A DNA stretch of 9,792 nucleotides from Candidatus Aminicenantota bacterium (GTDB taxonomy: Bacteria > Acidobacteriota > Aminicenantia > Aminicenantales > Aminicenantaceae): assembly GCA_030617525.1 (NCBI GenBank), contig JAUWVG010000052.1, positions 1 through 9,792 of the forward strand. Direction: 5' to 3'. Shown one piece after another: positions 1-5,786 of the stretch (positions are counted from its first letter, which is position 1; every line of letters begins with the position of its first letter). The notes beneath the pieces were generated by a model. It did no database searches and was not told the origin of the DNA. It saw nothing but the letters and a program-made list of their open reading frames with translations. The position numbers and the translations under genes are program-made.

Positions 1-2607
1 GTTTACCTTGCCGAGGACACAAATCTGAAACGTAAGGTTGCCATTAAAGTGCTCCCTCAACCATTTGCCCTGGACAAAGAAATGCTGGCCCGGTTTGAAA
101 GAGAAGCAAGGATTTTGGCGTCTCTTAACCATCCGAATATCGCTACCATTCATGGCCTTGAAAAGTCCGACGGACAACAGTTTCTAGTGATGGAATTAGT
201 AAAGGGAGAGACGCTGGCAGAGCGGATAATGAGAGGGCCATTGCCGCCAGATGAGGCACTTGAGGTATGCCGTCAGATAGCTGAGGGCCTGGAATCAGCT
301 CATGAGAGAGGAATTATTCACCGTGATCTGAAGCCCGCCAATGTCAAAGTCACGCCGGAGGGAAAAGTCAAAATATTGGACTTTGGGTTGGCCAAGGCCT
401 TCGAGAGTGCGGTTTCAGGTGAAGCACCGGGTGTCGATTCTTCAAGATCCCCGACAATTACCCTAGAAAGCAGCCATTCAGGAGTCATTTTAGGCACGGC
501 CGCCTACATGAGTCCTGAGCAAGCCCGGGGAAAACCTCTGGACAAGAAAACAGACATCTGGTCATTCGGCTGCGTTCTTTTTGAGGCGATCATTGGACGG
601 CAAGCATTTAAAGGGGATACAATTTCAGACACCATCGCAGCCATCCTGAAGAGCGAGCCTGATTGGAAGGCTATTCCCGAAACAACACCATTGAAGCTAA
701 GAGATTTATTACTGCGATGCCTCCAGAAAGACCCCCACAACCGTCTCCATGATATCGCCGATGCACGAATTGATATCGAAGACATCCTCACTGGAACTCC
801 CGCCGATATTATACCTGCAGCTCGACTGGCTCCCAAGTGGCGCATCCTATTCTGGATTATGGGTGGTTTGTTTCTAATCGCTTCTTCTGTTCTTCTCTGG
901 AAAATATTTAGCCCTTCCCGAACCAAACCCGGCCAAGTGCACCATTTAATGATTAGACTCTCTGAAAGGGCACCTCTTGCTCCTTCTGGGATTTTTCCGC
1001 TGGGAATCGGACGTACCACACTTACTCTCTCGCCAGATGGGAGCATGCTTACGTTTGTAGCCCTTGCTGACGGTCACACACAACTTTACCTACGCCAGAT
1101 GGATCAGGATGACATTAAACCGATCCTTGGCACAGAAGGAGCTCACTCTCCCTTTTTTTCACCTGATGGCAGATGGATTGGTTTTTTTGCGGATGAAAAG
1201 CTAAAAAAAGTTGCTTTATCAGGTGGAGAACCAGAGACGCTCTGTGCGGCTTCTCTTGCTTTCGGAGGGAGCTGGGGTTCAGACGATGTCATCTACTTTG
1301 TACCAACCGACTTCACCGAAATCTGGAAAGTCTCCTCAGCCGGAGGAGTTCCAGAGCCTTTGATGGCTCTGGATACACAGAAGGAGAGCCCCGAATATAA
1401 TTGGCCGGAGGTGCTTCCAGGAGGAAATGCGGTCCTTTATAGCCATCGCGATGGAGGAGTTGCGGTCTATGCCCTAAAATCTGGAAAGCGTAAGATGTTG
1501 CTCGATAAAGGATCATATGCCAGATATTCTCCTACCGGTCACATAGTCTTTGGCGACAGAGGAAAATTAAGAGCAGTTCCATTTGACCTAGACAAGCTTG
1601 AAGTGACTGGCCTGCCAGTGACTGTCCTGGATGGAATCAAAACTGAATTCCTGGGAGCGGCGCAGTTTACCTATTCTAAAGATGGCTCATTAATTTATGT
1701 TCCCGGTGTGGATGCGACGTTAGGAACTTTGATGTGGATCGACCGTAATGGAAAGTCTGAACCCTTAGGACTGCCACAAGCAGACTATGGAGCATTCAAA
1801 ATTTCTCCAGATGGAGATATGGTTGCGATTCCTATCAAAGAGGAAGGAAGCACAGACATATGGATCTATAATTTGATTCGTGCCACCTTGACACGCTTTA
1901 CATTTGGTCAATCTGATTCTGGGCCGATCTGGACACCAGACGGAAAATGGATAATCTTTAGATCAGAAAGAGGCGGCACAAATCATTTCTACAGGAAGTT
2001 GGCCGATGGAAGCGGAGAGGCAGAACAGATCACCGATAATGAACCATGTATAGGCACGCCTATTTCATTCTCACCAGATGGAAACCTAATTTCCTATATA
2101 TGCCGCACAACTCAGTTAATGGATATATGGATCTTCTCTATGAAAGATGGGCAGGCCTATAAACCATTTCTTCAGACTCAATTTACTGAATCATTTCCCG
2201 CATTCTCACCTGATGGCAGATGGATTGCATATAATTCAGACGAATCAGGGCGATGGGAGGTCTATATCCGGCCCTATCCTGGTCCAGGAGGCAAGTGGAG
2301 AGTTTCCACGGATGGCGGCGAGGAATCACGCTGGACCCAAAATGGAAAAGAATTGTTCTTTCGCTTTGGAAACAAATGGATGGTTGCTAAAGTTAACACC
2401 GGAGATAAGTTTGGTGTTGGGAAACCACAAGTGCTTTTTGAAGGACCCTATATTAACATCCCAGGCTACTCTTACGATATCTCTCCTGATGGCCAAAGAT
2501 TCCTGGTAATAGAGGGGCCTGAACAAGGATTGGCAGTTGGACAATTGAGTGTGATTACGAACTGGTTCGAGGAACTGAAACGCCTCGTTCCTACTGGGAA
2601 TGAATAA
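1..2607 (+). CDS. Transmembrane Ser/Thr protein kinase with TolB/WD40-like sensor propeller (5' partial)
   Basis: The reading frame is open from the first base, so the gene starts upstream; the GTG at 49 is internal. The window begins at the end of the glycine-rich loop (VYLAED). The ATP-anchoring lysine follows in VAIK (window codon 16). The catalytic loop HRDLKPANV is at codons 107-115 and DFG at 127-129. The activation segment GTAAYMSPEQARG and subdomain IX (DIWSFG) are also intact, so the kinase should be active. One hydrophobic segment at about codons 280-303 (bases 838-909) is a single transmembrane helix. The rest, about 560 residues, is a beta-propeller of PD40/TolB-like blades, each marked by an SPDG-type turn (FSPDGRW, WTPDGKW, ISPDGQR). 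The family layout is a cytoplasmic Hanks-type kinase joined through the membrane to an extracytoplasmic sensor. Ligand and substrates cannot be read from sequence. No tight terminator follows the stop. Confidence 0.93.
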   Translation, partial: VYLAEDTNLKRKVAIKVLPQPFALDKEMLARFEREARILASLNHPNIATIHGLEKSDGQQFLVMELVKGETLAERIMRGPLPPDEALEVCRQIAEGLESAHERGIIHRDLKPANVKVTPEGKVKILDFGLAKAFESAVSGEAPGVDSSRSPTITLESSHSGVILGTAAYMSPEQARGKPLDKKTDIWSFGCVLFEAIIGRQAFKGDTISDTIAAILKSEPDWKAIPETTPLKLRDLLLRCLQKDPHNRLHDIADARIDIEDILTGTPADIIPAARLAPKWRILFWIMGGLFLIASSVLLWKIFSPSRTKPGQVHHLMIRLSERAPLAPSGIFPLGIGRTTLTLSPDGSMLTFVALADGHTQLYLRQMDQDDIKPILGTEGAHSPFFSPDGRWIGFFADEKLKKVALSGGEPETLCAASLAFGGSWGSDDVIYFVPTDFTEIWKVSSAGGVPEPLMALDTQKESPEYNWPEVLPGGNAVLYSHRDGGVAVYALKSGKRKMLLDKGSYARYSPTGHIVFGDRGKLRAVPFDLDKLEVTGLPVTVLDGIKTEFLGAAQFTYSKDGSLIYVPGVDATLGTLMWIDRNGKSEPLGLPQADYGAFKISPDGDMVAIPIKEEGSTDIWIYNLIRATLTRFTFGQSDSGPIWTPDGKWIIFRSERGGTNHFYRKLADGSGEAEQITDNEPCIGTPISFSPDGNLISYICRTTQLMDIWIFSMKDGQAYKPFLQTQFTESFPAFSPDGRWIAYNSDESGRWEVYIRPYPGPGGKWRVSTDGGEESRWTQNGKELFFRFGNKWMVAKVNTGDKFGVGKPQVLFEGPYINIPGYSYDISPDGQRFLVIEGPEQGLAVGQLSVITNWFEELKRLVPTGNE

Positions 2608-2878
2608 GGACTCTTGACCTGTTGTGTGAATTCGAATTTTTATGTCTGCAGAGAAAAAAATAGTCAAAATTTGGTCAAAAGGCAATATTATAAAAACATA
2701 ACTTGTTGATAATAATATTCTTGCGAAAGACTGACCGTCTAACTACAAATCAGTAGGTCGGCAGTTCGAAGCTTCTCTGGGGCGTATCAGGTTTACCCCA
2801 TAAGATAATATAAATAAGTTAGATCAGAGTGCTGGAGTGTTGATAATTTCTTCCTCTCATTGAGGATTCTATTCAACA
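2608..2878. other. AT-rich intergenic region between convergent genes
   Basis: This region separates the kinase and the minus-strand CARDB/IPT gene, which converge on it. Apart from the tRNA-like fragment it holds only weak structure. AATATTAT (2684-2691) and ATAATATT (2712-2719) form an 8-bp inverted repeat, TGGGG/CCCCA (2778-2782/2796-2800) a 5-bp one, and TCCTC/GAGGA (2852-2856/2862-2866) a small stem near the end of the minus-strand gene. None is followed by a T-run on the strand that would need it, so I do not call an intrinsic terminator. No coding sequence is apparent. Confidence 0.5.
2730..2784 (+). pseudogene. tRNA-like 3' half (decayed tRNA remnant)
   Basis: This stretch reads like the anticodon arm, variable loop, T-arm and acceptor 3' strand of a tRNA. 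ACTGA (2730-2734) and TCAGT (2750-2754) would form a perfect 5-bp anticodon stem around loop CTACAAA (2743-2749), but 8 extra bases (2735-2742) interrupt it. AGGTC would be the variable loop. GGCAG, TTCGAAG and CTTCT (2760-2776) form an imperfect T-arm. CTGGGGC (2777-2783) would be the 3' acceptor strand. No matching 5' acceptor strand or D-arm is visible upstream, so it cannot be a working tRNA. Integration or deletion at a tRNA 3' end commonly leaves such fragments; whether that happened here is inference. The resemblance could also be chance. Confidence 0.33.
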
Positions 2879-3562
2879 TCAAAGCACCTTGAAGTATTTG
2901 AATTTATATGAGATGACTTTTCCTGAATCTTCAAGATAGAGCTCGTGATCGCCTGATGAGATTGAAGGAACGGTTATAGTGATCAACTCTCCCGATCCCC
3001 AGTTTACAACCGGCACCTCAACAGTTCCCATTTTCACTTTTTTAGTCCCCTGTGTGAGACCTCCTTTGTCAGCGACCCAAACCTTTACTTCTGTGCCTGG
3101 GGGCCCTTCTTTAGGTTCAACGAGGTAGATTCTCGCGAGGAGTTCCAGGGTAACCTGGTTGGATATTTTGATATTTGTTGATTTGTCAGCAAAATAAATT
3201 GGATACGAATTGCCTAAGCTCACCTGATTAAGAGTGACATAGCCGAGAACATTGGTGTCAGACCATTCGTAAATTGTCAATTCATGAGGTCCCACTTTGA
3301 TGGTTTTGTCTCCCTGTGAATTTCTGAATCCACTACCCTCTATATTTATATAAATCTCGCCAGGACCGCCATGGTGGTAATCTTGTTCTGCTTTTTGGAT
3401 AAGCACTTGTTCAAGTTTCACTCTGAGATAATCTACATTATTCGTTTCATCGAGCTCGGATATTTTTTTTGTTGAATCGACAACGGCCACAATGGCAAAT
3501 TCCCCGGTGGGTATTCCTCTGGGCAGTCGGTTTGGTAAGGGGATTTCATTCCACCCTCCCAT
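2879..3562 (-). CDS. CARDB remnant plus IPT/TIG domain protein, probably N-terminally truncated
   Basis: The 227-residue product begins in the second half of a CARDB-like Ig fold: the segment GEFAIVAVVDSTKKISELDE followed by TNN (about residues 21-43) matches the usual end of that domain, but its first strands are absent. A middle beta-rich segment follows. Residues of about 144-225 look like an IPT/TIG Ig-like domain (YLVEPKEGPPGTEVKV opening strand, DHELYLED closing strand). Such domains normally sit in secreted or surface proteins, yet no signal peptide or membrane segment is present. An in-frame TAA lies 27 bases upstream of the ATG, so the frame cannot be extended. No good ribosome binding site precedes the ATG; a GAGG lies about 18 bases away, which is too far. 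The gene may be a fragment of a longer secreted protein or a decaying gene. Its function is unknown. Confidence 0.6.
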   Translation of the reverse strand: MGGWNEIPLPNRLPRGIPTGEFAIVAVVDSTKKISELDETNNVDYLRVKLEQVLIQKAEQDYHHGGPGEIYINIEGSGFRNSQGDKTIKVGPHELTIYEWSDTNVLGYVTLNQVSLGNSYPIYFADKSTNIKISNQVTLELLARIYLVEPKEGPPGTEVKVWVADKGGLTQGTKKVKMGTVEVPVVNWGSGELITITVPSISSGDHELYLEDSGKVISYKFKYFKVL

Positions 3563-3633
3563 GTTGTTTTCTCGTATTTTCCTCAGTTACACACAGCATT
3601 TTGAGTGTTGTGTGTTTTCAGTCTTATAAAGAT

Positions 3634-3661
3634 AGTATATTAATGAGTTCAGTCAATTCAA
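3634..3661 (-). promoter_or_regulatory. Candidate sigma70-type promoter for the minus-strand CARDB/IPT gene
   Basis: Read on the minus strand, TTGAAT (3661-3656) and TATACT (3639-3634) are separated by 16 bases. The predicted start near 3627 leaves a leader of about 65 bases. That leader contains a 7-bp inverted repeat, ACACACA (3589-3595) and TGTGTGT (3609-3615), which could fold in the RNA. The promoter faces away from the lexA promoter. The region is AT-rich, so a chance match is possible. Confidence 0.35.
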
Positions 3662-3710
3662 CATTTTTTTGATGTCCGTACAAAGTTTCCACCTCAAAAC
3701 AAAAAAAGGC

Positions 3711-3739
3711 TTGACAAAGAGGAACGGAGTGCGTATTTT
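3711..3739 (+). promoter_or_regulatory. lexA operon promoter
   Basis: A perfect -35 box TTGACA (3711-3716) is followed after 17 bases by TATTTT (3734-3739). The implied transcription start is about 3746, directly at the lexA start codon region, so the mRNA would have almost no leader. The spacer contains ACG-N5-CGT (3724-3734), a short dyad that overlaps the -10 box and could be part of an operator. No classical SOS box (CTGT-N8-ACAG or GAAC-N4-GTTC) is present. LexA recognition sequences differ widely between phyla, so that absence does not argue against LexA control. Confidence 0.6.
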
Positions 3740-3755
3740 ATAAAAGGTGAACAAA

Positions 3756-4373
3756 ATGGTAAACAAACTACAGAAAAAGCTGACGGAAAAACAAAAGAAG
3801 GTCTTAAAGACCATCGAAGATTTTGTTCTTGCGCATGGCTATTCTCCCACGATACGCCAGTTGGGAGAGCTGTTGAACATCGCCAATCCCTCAGCCGTTT
3901 TTAAGCACATCCTGAGCCTGGAAAAGAAAGGGTATTTGACACGAGACAGAGGGGAGATCAGCCTTCAAGGTTTTCCTTCTTCTGTGGGGGCACAAGTCAA
4001 GGTGCCTCTGGTGGGGTTAGTGCCTGCCGGTTATCCGAGAGAGTCCTTTGACCTTTCGGGGGAGGCGGTGGATGTTCCGGACTGGATGGTTGGCCGGAAG
4101 AGGGGCAATATCTTCTGCATCCAGGTGGATGGCAAGAGCATGGTGGATGCTTACATCGATGACGGAGACCGGGTGCTTGTCGAGAGAACGAACTCTGCCA
4201 GCTCTGGTGAGATGGTCGTGGCCTTTCTGGATGACGACTCTGTCACTCTGAAAAGGCTGAGGATCGAGAACGAGAGTGTTTTCCTCGTCCCAGAAAACCC
4301 GGAGTTTGAACCGATCAGAGTCAAGGAACTCCGGGTCTTGGGAAGGGTTATCGGCGTCTTGCGGAAATACTGA
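3756..4373 (+). CDS. lexA: LexA repressor, self-cleaving SOS regulator
   Basis: This is a full-length LexA of about 205 residues. The N-terminal winged helix (about residues 5-70) has the LexA-type opening LTEKQKKVLKTIEDF and the recognition region PTIRQLGELL. The C-terminal S24-type peptidase domain keeps the scissile Ala91-Gly92 in VPAGYP, the nucleophile Ser128 in GKSMVD and the general base Lys166 in VTLKRL. It should therefore self-cleave when RecA filaments form, the established LexA mechanism. I chose ATG 3756 because AAGGTG (3744-3749) sits 6 bases before it. An in-frame GTG at 3747 would add three residues and would fit a leaderless mRNA. It is the first gene of an apparent operon with the two polymerases downstream; the gap to dinB is 34 bases. 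Autoregulation of the operon is inferred from family and context. Confidence 0.93.
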   Translation: MVNKLQKKLTEKQKKVLKTIEDFVLAHGYSPTIRQLGELLNIANPSAVFKHILSLEKKGYLTRDRGEISLQGFPSSVGAQVKVPLVGLVPAGYPRESFDLSGEAVDVPDWMVGRKRGNIFCIQVDGKSMVDAYIDDGDRVLVERTNSASSGEMVVAFLDDDSVTLKRLRIENESVFLVPENPEFEPIRVKELRVLGRVIGVLRKY

Positions 4374-4407
4374 TTTTCGTAAAATGTGAAAAGGAAAACG
4401 CAAAAAG

Positions 4408-5631
4408 ATGAAAAGAAGATGCATTGTCCACATCGATATCGATGCTTTTTTTGCGGCTGTGGAAGAGCTCCTCAACCCTTCTCTCAAAGGGAAACCTGTC
4501 ATAGTGGGGGGACTTCCCCACGAAAGGGGAGTGGCTTCTACGGCTTCTTATGAGGCGCGAAAGTATGGGATTCATTCCGGAATGCCGCTCCGGAAGGCTT
4601 ATGAGCTCTGTCCTGATGGGGTATTTGTCAGGGGAAACTACCAGATCTACAGTGCGTTTTCTAAAAAATTTTTCGATGTTCTTTCCCGCTACACACCGGA
4701 TGTTGAGGAGGCTTCGCTGGACGAAGCCTACATGGAGCTGACGCGCTGCCGTCCGCTGTATTCCTCTTTCTCCCGGGTGGCCCGGGAGATGAAACACCAG
4801 GTCGAGAAAGAGCTGGGGCTTGTTGTCTCTGTGGGCATGGCCCCGAGCAAGCTTTTGGCCAAACTGGCCACCAACAAGGCAAAACCGGGAGGGCTGGTCG
4901 AAGTCGAGCCCGGGTATGAGGAGGAATTCTTAAAAGACCTGGGGATCGAGTCTCTGCCCGGGATAGGGCCCAAAGCCCAGGTCATTCTCCGGATGCTCAA
5001 CATCCAAAAGATCGGAGACCTGTGGGGTTTGCCAAGAGCCACCCTGCGGTCACTCTTTGGGCTGAACGGGGAAGAGCTCTACCTCCAATCCAGAGGGATG
5101 GATAGTCGTCCCCTCATGACAGCCTCCATCCCCAAGTCTGTCTCTCGAGAGACGACTTTTCTGGAGGACCTCTGGGACCGGCGCCTTCTTCTGGCGCACC
5201 TGGCCTACCTCTGTGACAGATTGACCCTTCCTCTGCGGAAGGGACGTCTTTTTGCCCATATCGTCGAAGTCAAAGTCAGATACTCCGACTTCCGGACCGA
5301 AGCCCGCCGGAGACTCCTCCTTTCTCCTCTCCAGGACATGGGGGAGATTTTTAGGGTTGCCCGGGAACTCTTCCTCCCGTTGTTCTCTGGATCACGTCTG
5401 TCCCTGCGTTTGGTCGGAGTGAAGGTCTCCGACCTGGTCAGAGCCAGGCCTCTTTCTCTGTTTGAGCCCTACTCCGAGCGCCGGGAAAGGCTGGGGGTTG
5501 CCGTGGACCAGGTGCGAGAAAAACACGGGTTTGGGGCCCTGCTCACGGTACGGGAGAAAATGCTGGAGAGTGTATACCGTTTTGAAAAGGACCGGGGCTT
5601 TGTCCTCAAAACTGCCTCACTCACTAAATAA
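4408..5631 (+). CDS. dinB: Y-family DNA polymerase, Pol IV (DinB) type
   Basis: This translesion polymerase copies damaged templates with low fidelity. The palm opens HIDIDAFFAAVEE: Asp10 is the first metal ligand and Phe15 aligns with the ribonucleotide-excluding steric gate. The second acidic motif SLDEAYME supplies Asp105 and Glu106. All three catalytic residues are therefore present, unlike ImuB, the inactive paralogue usual in lexA-linked cassettes. Further features are SVGMAPSKLLAKLATNKAKP (about 141-160), the thumb helix-hairpin-helix LPGIGPKA (183-190) and a little-finger domain (about 241-342). LSLF at 349-352 lies where many Pol IV/ImuB tails carry a QLSLF clamp-binding motif. The length of 407 residues is slightly above E. 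coli Pol IV. A purine-rich AAGGA (4391-4395) lies 12 bases before the ATG, a somewhat long spacing. The gene is probably cotranscribed with lexA. Confidence 0.93.
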   Translation: MKRRCIVHIDIDAFFAAVEELLNPSLKGKPVIVGGLPHERGVASTASYEARKYGIHSGMPLRKAYELCPDGVFVRGNYQIYSAFSKKFFDVLSRYTPDVEEASLDEAYMELTRCRPLYSSFSRVAREMKHQVEKELGLVVSVGMAPSKLLAKLATNKAKPGGLVEVEPGYEEEFLKDLGIESLPGIGPKAQVILRMLNIQKIGDLWGLPRATLRSLFGLNGEELYLQSRGMDSRPLMTASIPKSVSRETTFLEDLWDRRLLLAHLAYLCDRLTLPLRKGRLFAHIVEVKVRYSDFRTEARRRLLLSPLQDMGEIFRVARELFLPLFSGSRLSLRLVGVKVSDLVRARPLSLFEPYSERRERLGVAVDQVREKHGFGALLTVREKMLESVYRFEKDRGFVLKTASLTK

Positions 5632-5642
5632 ACGTAACCAGT

Positions 5643-5670
5643 GAATACAGGAACACAGGATTCTGTATTC
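5643..5670 (+). repeat. Inverted repeat / RNA stem-loop in the operon spacer
   Basis: GAATACAG (5643-5650) and CTGTATTC (5663-5670) are perfect reverse complements. The stem extends inward by one G-U and one A-U pair to 10 bp around an 8-base loop. The nearest T-run starts 12 bases downstream, so it is not a standard intrinsic terminator. Confidence 0.6.
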
Positions 5671-5700
5671 CATCTTCTGAGTTTTTCTACTGGAGTTTGA

Positions 5701-5772
5701 ATGATGCCTCTCCATTTTCGTGAAAAAAGTTGTCGACGGATGAAGCCTCGCCCTTCTTGGGTGACATCGTGA
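5701..5772 (+). CDS. Possible 23-codon leader ORF upstream of dnaE
   Basis: A GGAG (5692-5695) lies 5 bases before ATGATG. The ORF encodes a basic peptide beginning MMPLHFREKSCRRMK and stops at 5770-5772, 14 bases before the dnaE ATG. That distance could allow translational coupling. No family is recognised, and an ORF this short can occur by chance. Confidence 0.2.
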   Translation: MMPLHFREKSCRRMKPRPSWVTS

Positions 5773-5786
5773 TCGGATAGATAAAA

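Larger units (their letters stand above)
5632..5786 (+). other. Long dinB-dnaE spacer with stem-loop and short ORF
   Basis: The 155-base gap is much longer than the lexA-dinB gap. It contains a strong inverted repeat near its start, a T5 run at 5682-5686 and a 23-codon ORF at 5701-5772. No convincing sigma70 promoter was found in it, so dnaE is most simply read through from the lexA promoter. The stem-loop could be an attenuator, an mRNA processing site or an insertion remnant; sequence alone does not decide. Confidence 0.45.

Noticed and set aside
49..51. GTG at 49 as the kinase start
   Set aside because: The frame is open to base 1 and the codons before it encode the ATP-binding lysine motif VAIK, so the gene begins outside the window.
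504..1046. 180-codon minus-strand frame opposite the kinase
   Set aside because: It is antisense to the kinase activation loop and transmembrane segment and has no recognisable features.
2852..2866. TCCTC/GAGGA stem as an intrinsic terminator of the minus-strand gene
   Set aside because: The stem is only 5 bp and no T-run follows on the minus strand.
3563..3755. Classical SOS boxes (CTGT-N8-ACAG or GAAC-N4-GTTC) upstream of lexA
   Set aside because: Neither is present. Only short or imperfect dyads occur, reported as low-confidence candidates.
5643..5670. Inverted repeat read as a LexA box
   Set aside because: The ACAG...CTGT half-sites are in the opposite order to an E. coli-type SOS box and the spacing is wrong.
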